In this document: positions 17,323 to 26,230 of the stretch, in pieces
Position numbering within the stretch: the stretch's first letter is position 1
Layout of the letters: each line of letters opens with the position of its first letter
NCBI GenBank assembly: GCA_024635655.1
Contig: JAGXIL010000007.1
Span: 152,250 to 216,249 of the forward strand
Reading direction: 5' to 3'
Length of the DNA: 64,000 nt
From: Gillisia sp.
GTDB lineage: Bacteria; Bacteroidota; Bacteroidia; Flavobacteriales; Flavobacteriaceae
Notes under the pieces: model-generated
Seen by the model: only the letters and a program-made list of their open reading frames with translations
What the model was told of the DNA's origin: nothing
The model's database searches: none
Program-made: the position numbers and the translations under genes

Positions 17323-19257
17323 TTAAAGATTTATCGCCAATCCAATTCGGGCATTTCTTCCCCTGGTGTTGAACCGGTATATTTCTTCATATTTCTCATT
17401 TGTTATATTGCTAATTCCTCCAAATACCTTTACATTTTCGTTGACCTGATGGCTAATAAAATAATCCAGGATACCATAACTATTCAATACAACGATGTCA
17501 TTGGCAAAGGTTTCATTGTTATAAAAGGAATCAGTTCTGTCATCATTAAACTGGTAAGACAAAGAAGTGAAGGTGCTTCCCAGACTGTAACCAAGGGTAG
17601 CATTAATTTTATGTTTTGGGATTCTCAATGCGAAACGCTCATCAGCTTCAGTAAAGGTATAATTCCCTGAAAGATTGAGTCCTGAGATTAGATCTACCTG
17701 TAGCTCTACTTCTACCCCTTTTGCATCAAATTCTTCCTCTATATTCTGGTACTGATAAATAAAATTATCCGAATCTACTACTACAAAATCCACAAAATTT
17801 TCTGTATTTCTTTCAAAGTAAACTCCACTTAACCTAAAGCTGCCCCTTTTATACTCAAAACCTGCTTCTATGGTACTACTTTCTTCAGGATTTAATTCTG
17901 TATTTCCATAGTTAGAGTCGTATAATTGGTACAGTGAAGGCGTTATATAAGCCGTACTGTAAGAGGCAAGGCCTTTAATATATCCCTGATCAAGCGAATA
18001 ACTATAGGATGGATTAAAATTATAAACCAGATTTTTTCCATATTCACTATGGATATTTAATCTGGTCCCAACATTAAGATTTAAACCATAATCTGAAACA
18101 TATACAACATTTACATAAGGATCTATAATGTCAAAATTGGCTACATCTGCTCCAACTGTTTGTTCAAATTCTGTTTCACCAAAAGGAATGCTGAAGCTGT
18201 TAAACTGACTAAAATTTCCGTTTACTCCCAGTACGGTATGAAAAACCTCATTAATAACATATTTGTTATGGGCATCAAAGGTATAAACCTTACTGTCAAA
18301 TTTTCCCGGAAAATCAGAGATCACTTCCCTTTCAATTTCTGTGTAACTATCGCTGAATATAAAACTACCATTTTTATATGATGCTACCCAGTGGCTTCCT
18401 GTTCTAAATTGCTCACTGATTAACCTGTTATCAGCATCTGCATACATAAAAGCATCATCAAAGGAGGAATTGAACTTATCAAAATTTCCATAAAAGTAGA
18501 ATTTCAGTTTTTCACTTATTTGATATCCTACCCTGGCATAAAGATTATATTTATTAAAAGGATTTTCTTCAAAACCTTCTTCCCCCTCTGGAGAACTCAC
18601 TGCCGACATATTTTCGGAATACCTGTTACTGAAATTTACCTGGTAATCAAAATCAGATAAATTCCCACTTAGGCCCACCGCGTTGTCAAATTGGGCAATG
18701 TCATAATCCTGGTCTTCCTGGGTCTGATTGGTACCCAAAGTAGATTGTACCTGTAAGCCAATTCTCTTATTTACAGGTTTCTTTGTCGAAATATTAATAA
18801 CAGCTGTAGCTGCACCGGAACCATAAAGGGTACTTGAAGCTCCTTTGATGATCTCTATAGAGGCCACCTGATCCAATGCCAATAATCTAAGGTCAAAATC
18901 ATTTGCGATGGAGGAGGCATCATTCAGTTGCACCCCATCTACCATGATCACCACTTCCCTGTTTCTTCCCCCTCTTACGTAGTAGCCCAAATTTTGTCCG
19001 TCATTGCTTCGGGTCCCGTTAATTTCAATACCACTAACCCGGTTAATTACCTCCGGAATACTCTGTCCCCTGCTCCTTTCGAGTTCTTCAGCTGTAATCT
19101 TTGTTACCACTTTCCCGCTGTTCTCCCGTTTCATTTCAAATTTAGAATCTATAAGTACTACTTCGTCCAAAGATTCAATACTGTCTCTTTCAATCTCTTG
19201 AGAAAAAGACATTCCGGCGCATAGCATAGCACCACCAATACATAGTTTTTTGTACAT
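17323..19257 (-). CDS. btuB: TonB-dependent vitamin B12 receptor (BtuB-like)
   Basis: A 644-residue outer-membrane receptor. A signal peptide (MYKKLCIGGAMLCAGMSFSQ) is followed by a TonB-box-like ESLDEVVL, a plug domain (KITAEELERSRGQSIPEVIN, YYVRGGRNREVVIMVDGVQLN, and VASIEIIKGASSTLYGSGA), and a 22-strand barrel ending in the terminal signature RNARIGLAINL. BtuB assignment rests on the plug similarity, a cobalamin riboswitch directly upstream and the divergent btuFCD genes; no known ligand residues were checked. No SusD-type partner is present. Expression should fall when cobalamin is abundant. Confidence 0.88.
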   Translation of the reverse strand: MYKKLCIGGAMLCAGMSFSQEIERDSIESLDEVVLIDSKFEMKRENSGKVVTKITAEELERSRGQSIPEVINRVSGIEINGTRSNDGQNLGYYVRGGRNREVVIMVDGVQLNDASSIANDFDLRLLALDQVASIEIIKGASSTLYGSGAATAVINISTKKPVNKRIGLQVQSTLGTNQTQEDQDYDIAQFDNAVGLSGNLSDFDYQVNFSNRYSENMSAVSSPEGEEGFEENPFNKYNLYARVGYQISEKLKFYFYGNFDKFNSSFDDAFMYADADNRLISEQFRTGSHWVASYKNGSFIFSDSYTEIEREVISDFPGKFDSKVYTFDAHNKYVINEVFHTVLGVNGNFSQFNSFSIPFGETEFEQTVGADVANFDIIDPYVNVVYVSDYGLNLNVGTRLNIHSEYGKNLVYNFNPSYSYSLDQGYIKGLASYSTAYITPSLYQLYDSNYGNTELNPEESSTIEAGFEYKRGSFRLSGVYFERNTENFVDFVVVDSDNFIYQYQNIEEEFDAKGVEVELQVDLISGLNLSGNYTFTEADERFALRIPKHKINATLGYSLGSTFTSLSYQFNDDRTDSFYNNETFANDIVVLNSYGILDYFISHQVNENVKVFGGISNITNEKYEEIYRFNTRGRNARIGLAINL

Positions 19258-19282
19258 TAATTAAATTATTACCAGGAAAAAA

Positions 19283-19322
19283 GATGTAGTAAACTACACC
19301 AAACTTTTATCCCGAAAGTTTG
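19283..19322 (-). terminator. Expression-platform hairpins between riboswitch and btuB
   Basis: Reading the reverse strand, CAAACTTT/AAAGTTTG (19322-19300) is followed by TGTAG-TTTA-CTACA (19298-19285) and then TCTTTTTT, about 27 bases before the btuB start. The second hairpin with its T-run is a plausible but weak intrinsic terminator controlled by the riboswitch. Confidence 0.55.
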
Positions 19323-19334
19323 ACATTTGTTGAA

Positions 19335-19480
19335 TGATGGCAGGTCTCCTGGCTTGCGTCCCGTTGTTTACCTTCCCATCCCGATCAATAGCGGAACAGT
19401 GGTTTAAGAAGTAGTAACAACGGTCATCCCATTTAATGTCGGGACTTAGCTTACAGTTGCGGGAACAGCTCAGGATTTTT
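19335..19480 (-). ncRNA. Cobalamin (B12) riboswitch
   Basis: On the reverse strand the order of conserved blocks is CTGTTCCCGCAACTGTAAG (5' side), CCACTG, GGGAAGG, and the B12 box AAGCCAGGAGACCTGCC at 19355-19339. This is the class I cobalamin aptamer and it points at btuB. Ligand binding is expected to shut off the downstream receptor gene through the hairpins at 19283-19322. Confidence 0.93.
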
Positions 19481-19660
19481 AGAAGTAGACAAACGAAAAA
19501 GATATTTTTTATAATTTCCTTCAGCCTTTGTCTTTGACTTTAATTCACCTGATTCCCTTTTAATCCATAGGATTTAATTTTATTAAATCGAATAGAACCA
19601 AAATTTCAGTGCGAATTTAAACATTTAAGTTTCTAAGCCTGTAAAAATTTTAAATAATCT

Positions 19661-19668
19661 TACTTTTG
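19661..19668 (+). promoter_or_regulatory. -7 element of the btuFCD operon
   Basis: TACTTTTG matches TAnnTTTG and lies 13 bases before the btuF ATG. A CTG stands 19 bases upstream (19639-19641) in place of TTG. The transcript would have almost no leader and would not contain the riboswitch, which lies on the other strand. Confidence 0.65.
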
Positions 19669-19681
19669 AGGCCAAAATCAA

Positions 19682-20821
19682 ATGCTGTTGAAATATTTCC
19701 TGCTACTTCTTTTTCCTGTTTTTTTCTTTTCCTGTAAAACTGAAAAGAACGATACAACAGAAAGTCTTCCAAACGGGAAAAGCCTTGACATCGAATATGC
19801 CAGGGGTTTTGAGGTTATGGAGTACGATGGTTTTAAGATCCTAAAGGTGAAAGATCCCTGGCCCGATGCCGATAGAGCTTTTACCTATTTACTTGTTGAA
19901 GAAGGTTCAACAGTACCTGAAAATATTGAGTATGACCAAAAGGTGAATATCCCGGTAAATAACATAGTGGTTACTTCTACTACACATTTACCATCTCTCG
20001 AAAAACTTTATGAAGAAAACAGTCTGATAGGTTTTCCAGGTTTGGATTACATTTCATCCCCAGAGATCAGAAGCCTTATCGACAAGAATAAAATAACCGA
20101 ACTTGGCCGGAACGAATCTATAAATACTGAGGTTCTCATAGCTCTTCAACCTGAAGTTGTAATTGGTTTTGCGGTTAATGGTACCAATAAGACTTTTAAT
20201 ACCATAGAAAAGAGCGGGATTCCTGTGATTTACAACGGAGACTGGACAGAAGATTCTCCTTTAGGTAAGGCAGAATGGATAAAATTTTTCGGAGCTTTAT
20301 ATGATAAAACAGAAGAAACAGACCAAATTTTTGAGCAGATAAAGAATTCTTATCTTGATGCAAAGGAACTTGCAGAAACGGCTTCAGCTGTTCCCGTGGT
20401 TTTAAGTGGTTCAATGTATAAGGACCAGTGGTATGTACCTTACGGTAATTCGTGGTCTGCACAGTTCATAGAAGATGCCAACGCAAATTATCTATATAAG
20501 GAAACAAAAGGAAGCGGCAGCATTGCACTTGCCTTTGAAACTGTTTTAAGTGAAGGTGAGAATGCAGATTTCTGGATCGCTCCGGGTCAATTCCAGACTT
20601 TTAAACAATTAGATGAATCATCCACCCACTACAATCAGTTCAAGGCGGTAAAAAACAGAAAGGTCTTTACCTATAGCAACACAGTTGGGGAAACAGGTGG
20701 AGTATTATACTATGAACTGGCTCCTACCCGCCCCGATCTTGTATTAAAAGACCTGATAGCAATTTTTCATCCGGAATTACTCCCTGATTATGAGCCAACA
20801 TTTTTTAAACCCCTGGATTAA
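19682..20821 (+). CDS. btuF: ABC transporter substrate-binding lipoprotein (BtuF-like)
   Basis: A 379-residue periplasmic-binding protein of the helical-backbone (cluster A-II) type, made for B12 or siderophores. The signal peptide ends in lipobox FFFSC. Two lobes are visible: VVTSTTHLPSLEKLYEENSLIGF and EVLIALQPEVVIGF in lobe one, and VVLSGSMYKDQWYVPYGNSWSAQFIEDANANY in lobe two. The B12 role is inferred from the divergent riboswitch-controlled receptor. btuC begins directly after the stop, so the three transport genes form an operon with its own promoter. Confidence 0.85.
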   Translation: MLLKYFLLLLFPVFFFSCKTEKNDTTESLPNGKSLDIEYARGFEVMEYDGFKILKVKDPWPDADRAFTYLLVEEGSTVPENIEYDQKVNIPVNNIVVTSTTHLPSLEKLYEENSLIGFPGLDYISSPEIRSLIDKNKITELGRNESINTEVLIALQPEVVIGFAVNGTNKTFNTIEKSGIPVIYNGDWTEDSPLGKAEWIKFFGALYDKTEETDQIFEQIKNSYLDAKELAETASAVPVVLSGSMYKDQWYVPYGNSWSAQFIEDANANYLYKETKGSGSIALAFETVLSEGENADFWIAPGQFQTFKQLDESSTHYNQFKAVKNRKVFTYSNTVGETGGVLYYELAPTRPDLVLKDLIAIFHPELLPDYEPTFFKPLD

Positions 20822-21856
20822 TTGCCAAACATCCCAAAATACCGAGGCCTTTTATTTCTGCTGTTAATAGTAGTATTGCTTACCGCACTTTTAAACATAA
20901 GTTTAGGCTCGGTCAATATACCATTGAAAGATATTTTTGCTGCTTTTTTTGATAAAACCACAGGTAGTAATACTAGCTTTAGATATATAATTTTAGAGTA
21001 TAGATTACCTAAGGTAATTACTGCAATTTTAACTGGTTCAGGCCTTGCAGTAAGCGGCCTTTTAATGCAAACGCTGTTTAGGAATCCGCTAGCCGGGCCA
21101 TATGTCCTGGGGTTAAGCAGTGGTGCCAGCCTGGGAGTTGCCCTTGTCCTCATGGGTGCCTCCTTATTTGGAGGGGCCATGACGGGATTTTTACTTTCTA
21201 AATGGAGTCTGGTAATTGCATCAAGTATAGGAAGTTCACTGGTCCTGCTGGCTGTTTTACTGGCCTCTGCTAAACTCAGGGATACCATGGCCATACTTAT
21301 CATTGGACTTATGTTCGCCAGCTTAACAGCCGCCGTTGTGAGTGTGCTGGCTTATTTTAGCCCGGCAGCACAACTTCAGCAGTATGTATTCTGGTCTTTT
21401 GGAAGTCTTGGAAACCTCTCCTGGGAGGAAGTTTTGATCTTGTCATTATTCTGGTTTATAGGTATATTATTATCCATAACCTGTATTAAAAATTTAAATA
21501 CTTTATTGTTGGGGGAGCAATATGCAAAGAGCCTCGGAGTTCATATTAGCAGAAACAGGATCATTATCATTGCCGCTACCAGCCTTTTGGCAGGTAGTAT
21601 TACAGCCTTTGCCGGTCCCATAGCCTTTGTTGGTCTGGCTGTGCCTCATTTAATTAGGCAAGTGATCCCTGTAAATGACCACCGGATATTATTACCGGCG
21701 GTCATATTGGGAGGAGCTATTCTAATGCTTGTTTGCGATATTGCAGCACAGCTTCCCGGCAGCCAGTTCACTTTGCCCATTAACGCCATTACCTCCCTTA
21801 TAGGAGCACCTGTAGTAATTTGGCTCCTGGTGAGAAAACGAAAATTTTTATTTTAA
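20822..21856 (+). CDS. btuC: FecCD/BtuC-type ABC permease
   Basis: A 344-residue inner-membrane permease with about ten transmembrane helices. Conserved blocks are YRLPKVITAILTGSGLAVSG, MQTLFRNPLAGPYVLGLSSG and, near the end, FAGPIAFVGLAVPHLIRQV, which forms the coupling region for the ATPase, with LPGSQFTLPINAITSLIGAP at the C-terminus. The start is TTG at 20822, the first base after the btuF stop; no ATG fits near the conserved N-terminus. The gene overlaps the probable btuD start. The family moves B12 or iron complexes; B12 is preferred from context. Confidence 0.9.
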   Translation: MPNIPKYRGLLFLLLIVVLLTALLNISLGSVNIPLKDIFAAFFDKTTGSNTSFRYIILEYRLPKVITAILTGSGLAVSGLLMQTLFRNPLAGPYVLGLSSGASLGVALVLMGASLFGGAMTGFLLSKWSLVIASSIGSSLVLLAVLLASAKLRDTMAILIIGLMFASLTAAVVSVLAYFSPAAQLQQYVFWSFGSLGNLSWEEVLILSLFWFIGILLSITCIKNLNTLLLGEQYAKSLGVHISRNRIIIIAATSLLAGSITAFAGPIAFVGLAVPHLIRQVIPVNDHRILLPAVILGGAILMLVCDIAAQLPGSQFTLPINAITSLIGAPVVIWLLVRKRKFLF

Positions 21857-22653
21857 TTATCGAAAATCACGATTCAAATATTATCCTTTCCACCCAAAAC
21901 CTTAGCGTTGGGTATCGAAGCAAAAAGAATACAACTCTTATTGCTTCCAATATAAATCTGGAAATAAGAGAAGGAGAATTAGTGGCCTTAATTGGTGTCA
22001 ACGGGGTTGGTAAATCTACATTGCTAAGAAGCCTTTGTGGAGTTCAGGAGCCATTGCAGGGCGAAATAAAGATTGGTGGCAAAACTTTATCCTCAACATC
22101 GTCAGGGGAACTATCAGAAGCCATAAGCATAGTTCTTACAGAACAACCTATCTCGAAAAATCTAAGCGTTTTTGAACTTGTGGCTCTGGGAAGACAACCA
22201 TACACCAATTGGATAGGAACATTAAAACCCGGAGATGCAGATCATATCAGGCAGGCATTGAAACTGGTTGATATTGAAGAACTCCAATATCAAAAATGCT
22301 ACGAATTAAGTGACGGGCAGCTTCAAAAGGTTTTGATTGCCAGGGCTATTGCCCAGGATACACCTTTGGTTGTTCTTGATGAACCCACAACTCATCTCGA
22401 TATTTATCACCAGGCCTATGTCCTAAAACTCCTGAAGAACCTAACGCTTCAAACCAAAAAAGGAATTCTGTTTGCTACTCATGAAATTAATCTGGCCTTA
22501 CAGCTTTGCGACAGGATCATCCTAATGGAAAAAGATAAGGTGAGCATTGGCACCCCTATACAACTAATTGAACAAGATGTATTCGCAAATATGTTTCCTT
22601 CAGATTTAATTGTATTTGATAAGGATTCAAATTCATTTAAGATTAAGACCTGA
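21820..22653 (+). CDS. btuD: ABC transporter ATP-binding protein (BtuD-like)
   Basis: A P-loop ATPase of up to 277 residues. Walker A is GVNGVGKST, the signature motif is the variant LSDGQLQKV (usual LSGGQ), Walker B is LVVLDEPTTHLD and the switch histidine lies in FATHEINLAL. The exact start is uncertain. The TTG at 21820 overlaps btuC by 37 bases and adds a tail of no family character; a start near 21857 (ATT) would be more natural. The operon order F-C-D fits a complete cobalamin importer together with the TonB receptor. Confidence 0.88.
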   Translation: MAPGEKTKIFILIIENHDSNIILSTQNLSVGYRSKKNTTLIASNINLEIREGELVALIGVNGVGKSTLLRSLCGVQEPLQGEIKIGGKTLSSTSSGELSEAISIVLTEQPISKNLSVFELVALGRQPYTNWIGTLKPGDADHIRQALKLVDIEELQYQKCYELSDGQLQKVLIARAIAQDTPLVVLDEPTTHLDIYHQAYVLKLLKNLTLQTKKGILFATHEINLALQLCDRIILMEKDKVSIGTPIQLIEQDVFANMFPSDLIVFDKDSNSFKIKT

Positions 22654-22679
22654 TATCGGGTTTATATTCAAATTTTTAT

Positions 22680-22711
22680 TTGACAAAAAGAATTTCAAAT
22701 AAGTATCTTTG
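22680..22711 (+). promoter_or_regulatory. Promoter of rmuC, which decides its start codon
   Basis: TTG at 22680-22682, a 21-base spacer and an exact TATCTTTG at 22704-22711. Transcription should begin near 22717, downstream of the TTG at 22709. The rmuC start must therefore be the ATG at 22733. Confidence 0.75.
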
Positions 22712-22732
22712 AAAAAACCATCTGTTTCCTCT

Positions 22733-24163
22733 ATGACCGAAACCGTCCTTTTATTTCTTATATCCGGCATCACCCTCATCATTGGGTTTGTTTTCGGGAG
22801 GATGCTTTCCGGTATAAAACACAAATCTGAAACCACTCTGCTGGCAGAAAAGAACAGTAATCTTCAACTTCAGGTAGAAGAGGTTAAGCAGCAACTAAAC
22901 AACACTTTGGATCAATTTAAAATTGAAAATTCTGAAACTAAAAAGGAAACGGCTTTAGCATTACAAAAAATTGAAGAGGAAAGAGAATCTATTCGAAAAG
23001 AAAAAGATGTTCTGAGAAATGAGCTCACTAAAAGGAATTCAGAATTTGACAATCTTCAGCAAAGAAATTTAGAACATAAAGCTGAAGTGGAAAAACTTCA
23101 GGAAAGATTCAGTAAAGAATTTGAAAATCTCGCCAATAGAATTCTGGATCAGAAATCGGAAAAATTCACGCTCCTTAATAAGGAAAACATTCGGAATATA
23201 TTAAGCCCCCTGAATGATAAGATAAAAAGCTTTGAAGAAAAAGTTGATAAGAATTCGGTTGATTTTATTGAAAGGCATGCCCAGTTGGGAAAACATCTTC
23301 AGAATTTACATGAGCAGAACATTAAAATAAGTGAAGAAGCCACCAATTTAACCAGGGCTTTAAAAGGGGATTCACAATTGCAGGGGAATTGGGGGGAAAT
23401 GATCCTGGAGAGTGTTCTGGAGCGCAGCGGCCTGCAAAAAGATAAGGAATATTTTGTACAACAGAATTTCCATACAGTAGAAGGTAAAAATGTAAGGCCG
23501 GATATTGTAATTCATCTTCCGGGAAATAAAAAAATGATCGTAGATTCCAAAGTTTCTTTAGTGGCTTATGAACGCTGTATCAATGAAACCGAAGATTTAA
23601 ACCGGAAGCAGCATCTAAAAGCTCACCTTACCTCAGTCAAGAAACGGGTAGACGAATTGAGCGCAAAGAATTACCATACCCTGTACGATAGGGAAAGCCC
23701 GGACTTTGTGCTATTATTCGTACCCATTGAATCTGCTTTTGCCATGGCCTCCAATGAATATCCAAATCTCTATGCAGACGCTTTTGAAAAGAATATAATT
23801 ATAGTTACTCCTACCACCCTGCTCGCGGTACTGAAAACAGTAGATTCGATGTGGCAAAATGAGAAACAAAAGCAGAACGCTATTGCCATTGCCACCCAGG
23901 CAGGTGCATTATATGATTCCTTTGTTAATCTTACAGAGGATCTTTTAAAGGTTGGGAAGCAAATAGGCACAGTCCAGGGAAGTTATGAAACGGCTATGAA
24001 AAAACTTACCGGAAAAGGGAATCTACTCAACCGGGTAGAAAAACTCAAAAAACTGGGAGCAAAAGCTAATAAACAACTGGACCCAAAACTAATCTCCCGT
24101 GCAGAAAATACCTTAAACGAAGAAAATTTTGAAGAAGAAAAAAATACCCTTAGCATTGAATAA
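22733..24163 (+). CDS. rmuC: DNA recombination protein RmuC
   Basis: A protein of about 476 residues. An N-terminal transmembrane anchor (ETVLLFLISGITLIIGFVFG) leads into a long coiled coil (about residues 35-140, rich in E, K, L and Q). The RmuC domain follows, recognised by LKGDSQLQGNWGEMILESVLE, VRPDIVIHLPGNKKMIVDSKVSL and FAMASNEYPNLYADAF. RmuC limits inverted-repeat recombination and has a nuclease-like fold (PD-(D/E)XK type). The ATG at 22733 is chosen because the -7 promoter box overlaps the TTG at 22709. It is followed by a serine hydrolase gene after 1 base. Confidence 0.93.
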   Translation: MTETVLLFLISGITLIIGFVFGRMLSGIKHKSETTLLAEKNSNLQLQVEEVKQQLNNTLDQFKIENSETKKETALALQKIEEERESIRKEKDVLRNELTKRNSEFDNLQQRNLEHKAEVEKLQERFSKEFENLANRILDQKSEKFTLLNKENIRNILSPLNDKIKSFEEKVDKNSVDFIERHAQLGKHLQNLHEQNIKISEEATNLTRALKGDSQLQGNWGEMILESVLERSGLQKDKEYFVQQNFHTVEGKNVRPDIVIHLPGNKKMIVDSKVSLVAYERCINETEDLNRKQHLKAHLTSVKKRVDELSAKNYHTLYDRESPDFVLLFVPIESAFAMASNEYPNLYADAFEKNIIIVTPTTLLAVLKTVDSMWQNEKQKQNAIAIATQAGALYDSFVNLTEDLLKVGKQIGTVQGSYETAMKKLTGKGNLLNRVEKLKKLGAKANKQLDPKLISRAENTLNEENFEEEKNTLSIE

Positions 24164-24164
24164 A

Positions 24165-25313
24165 ATGAAAATCATATTTGCTTTTACTTTACTCCTGATT
24201 TTTGCCAATTTCACAAGCACCGCTCAGGAAACTTATTTCCCTGGCTCGGGAGAATGGGTTGAAAGATCTCCCGGAGATTATGACATTGATGCGGAAAAAA
24301 TTAACGCAGCAATAGAATTTGCCAAAGAAAATGAATACTCAGAATCTAAAGACCTGAGGCAGGCAATTTTAAAAGGATTTGAGGGTGAACCTTACCACAA
24401 GATAGAGGGGCCTACTAAAAAACGCGGAGGACCCGCAGGTATGATCCTCAAAAACGGAAATATAATTGCACAATGGGGAGATACAAAGCGTGTGGATATG
24501 ACCTTTAGTGTTACCAAAAGTTTTCTTTCTACTACCGCACTCCTGGCTTTGGATGAAGGTTTACTTCAGGATGTAGGCGATCCCGTTAACAGGTATGTTT
24601 GGGATGAAACTTTTGAAGGAGCTCATAATAGCAAAGTTACCTGGGAGCATTTACTGCAGCAAACCTCAGACTGGAGCGGACAATTATGGGGAGGCTATGA
24701 CTGGGGAGACAGACCACCTTCAGAAGGAGGTTTAGATGACTGGAGAAACAGATCATTAAATGAGCCCGGGACGGTATTTGAATATAATGATGTGCGGGTA
24801 AATCTTCTTGCCTATTCTTTATTACAGGTATGGAGACAACCTTTGCCAAAGGTACTAAAGGAAAAAATAATGGATCCCATTGGGGCCTCTCCAACCTGGA
24901 GATGGTATGGCTATGATGATGCCTGGGTCAATATAGATGGGCTTAAAATGCAATCGGTTACCGGAGGTGGACATTCGGGAGGTGGTATTTTCATTAACAC
25001 CGAGGATATGGCCAGGTTCGGATTACTTTTCGAAAACAATGGTACCTGGGACGGTGAAAAATTGCTTTCTGAAGAAAATATTGCCAAAGCACTGGCCCCT
25101 TCAACTCCTAATTCCAATTATGGATATATGTGGTGGCTTAATAAAGATGGAAGTCGGCAGTGGAAGGATCTACCGGACCATATTTTTTATGCAGCAGGTT
25201 TTGGAGGGAATTTTATTGTAGTAGATACAGAAAAAGACCTGGTAATAGTTACAAGATGGTTGGAACCATCGCAAATAGAACCATTTTTAAACCAATTATA
25301 TCAGGCATTTTAA
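24165..25313 (+). CDS. Exported serine hydrolase (class C beta-lactamase-like)
   Basis: About 382 residues starting at 24165; the longer frame from 24129 lies inside rmuC and would bury the signal peptide MKIIFAFTLLLIFANFTSTAQ. The SxxK motif of the serine beta-lactamase/DD-peptidase superfamily is SVTK in DMTFSVTKSFLST, and the second motif is probably FEYNDVRVN. VTGGGHSGGGIFI and the C-terminal FYAAGFGGNFIVVDTEKDLVIV are typical of family S12 esterases. Substrate is unknown; esterase or peptidase activity in the periplasm is inferred. It lies between rmuC and a small membrane protein and may be co-transcribed. Confidence 0.85.
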   Translation: MKIIFAFTLLLIFANFTSTAQETYFPGSGEWVERSPGDYDIDAEKINAAIEFAKENEYSESKDLRQAILKGFEGEPYHKIEGPTKKRGGPAGMILKNGNIIAQWGDTKRVDMTFSVTKSFLSTTALLALDEGLLQDVGDPVNRYVWDETFEGAHNSKVTWEHLLQQTSDWSGQLWGGYDWGDRPPSEGGLDDWRNRSLNEPGTVFEYNDVRVNLLAYSLLQVWRQPLPKVLKEKIMDPIGASPTWRWYGYDDAWVNIDGLKMQSVTGGGHSGGGIFINTEDMARFGLLFENNGTWDGEKLLSEENIAKALAPSTPNSNYGYMWWLNKDGSRQWKDLPDHIFYAAGFGGNFIVVDTEKDLVIVTRWLEPSQIEPFLNQLYQAF

Positions 25314-25682
25314 ATGAAGAAAACTTTATTTTATATCCTTGGCGGCCTCGCTATTTTATATTTGGCATATTTTGCCTTTATCTATTTCGTTCCCTACAGT
25401 GAGGGAACCAGAACCGGTGAACTCATTAAATTCAGTAAAAAGGGAGTTCTAAATAAGACCTGGGAAGGGGAAATTAGCCAGGGAATCAGCGGCGCCCAGA
25501 TCTTTCCGTTCTCGGTATTGGATGAGAATGAGGAAGTGATAGAAAAGCTTCAGGAGAACGAAGGAAATTATGTGAGACTACTATATGTTGAAAGATATGC
25601 CACTTTTCTTTTTTGGGGAGATACAAAATATTTTATTCAGGAAGTAGAAGAGGCAAACTCTCCACATTTCAGAAACAGGTAA
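25314..25682 (+). CDS. Small membrane-anchored protein of unknown function
   Basis: A 122-residue protein with an N-terminal transmembrane helix (LFYILGGLAILYLAYFAFIYFV) and a soluble domain with the conserved-looking YSEGTRTGELIKFSKKGVLNKTWEGEISQG. I recall close relatives in flavobacteria being labelled 6-phosphogluconate dehydrogenase, but the protein has no Rossmann fold or dehydrogenase motif and that label is not supported. The ATG begins directly after the hydrolase stop and the stop overlaps the next ATG by one base (TAATG), so it is in a tightly packed operon. Function unknown. Confidence 0.75.
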   Translation: MKKTLFYILGGLAILYLAYFAFIYFVPYSEGTRTGELIKFSKKGVLNKTWEGEISQGISGAQIFPFSVLDENEEVIEKLQENEGNYVRLLYVERYATFLFWGDTKYFIQEVEEANSPHFRNR

Positions 25683-26230
25683 TGAATAGAAAATTTAAAA
25701 AGATCAATGAATCGCAGGTAGTTATTTCTGAACTGATGCTTCCCTCCCATTCCAACTTTAACGGAAAGATCCATGGAGGTTATATTCTCTCTTTACTTGA
25801 CCAAATAGCTTTTGCCTGTGCCTCCAAACACTCCAGAGTCTACTGTGTTACCGCAAGTGTAGATACAGTTGATTTCCTCGCTCCCATTGAAATTGGGGAA
25901 TTGGTGACGATGAAAGCTTCTGTAAATTACGTAGGGAAAAGCTCTATGGTGATAGGAATTCGCGTGGAAGCAGAAAATATCCAGACAGGGGATGTGAAAC
26001 ATTGCAATTCTTCACATTTTACCATGGTAGCTAAAGACGAGCAGGGCACCTCCGTAGAAGTTCCGGGGTTGATCCTTGAGAATGATCAGGATATCCGGCG
26101 CTTTGTAAAGGCTATTAAAAGATCGAAAATGAAAGCAAAGCGCAGGAAGGAATTCCATGAAACAGATTTTTCTTCTGAAGAATACCTGCATTTATTAGAT
26201 GATCACAACGTAAAGCTGGAAATCTCTTGA
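25682..26230 (+). CDS. Acyl-CoA thioesterase (hotdog fold)
   Basis: A protein of about 182 residues from the ATG at 25682; a longer frame from 25613 lies within the preceding gene and is unlikely. The hotdog signature of YciA/acyl-CoA hydrolases is clear: LPSHSNFNGKIHGGYILSLLDQIAF, then VDTVDFLAPIEIGELVTMKASVNYVGKSSM. The family hydrolyses acyl-CoA to free acid and CoA in the cytosol. An unusually basic C-terminal extension (KRSKMKAKRRKEF) follows the domain. The gene overlaps the neighbours on both sides by one to four bases. Confidence 0.88.
   Translation: MNRKFKKINESQVVISELMLPSHSNFNGKIHGGYILSLLDQIAFACASKHSRVYCVTASVDTVDFLAPIEIGELVTMKASVNYVGKSSMVIGIRVEAENIQTGDVKHCNSSHFTMVAKDEQGTSVEVPGLILENDQDIRRFVKAIKRSKMKAKRRKEFHETDFSSEEYLHLLDDHNVKLEIS

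Noticed and set aside
17290..17670. Forward-strand open frame of 126 residues over the 3' part of the receptor gene
   Set aside because: It lies wholly in the shadow of the TonB receptor gene, crosses the terminator and has no family pattern.
19335..19480. Riboswitch assigned to btuFCD
   Set aside because: The conserved blocks read 5' to 3' only on the reverse strand, pointing at btuB.
22709..22732. TTG start eight codons upstream of the chosen rmuC start
   Set aside because: The TTG overlaps the -7 promoter box TATCTTTG, so it would lie upstream of the transcription start.
24129..24164. Extended N-terminus of the serine hydrolase
   Set aside because: It lies within rmuC and puts a basic stretch before a normal signal peptide that starts at 24165.
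25314..25682. Label 6-phosphogluconate dehydrogenase for the small membrane protein
   Set aside because: The protein has a membrane helix and about 100 further residues with no nucleotide-binding motif; it cannot be that enzyme.
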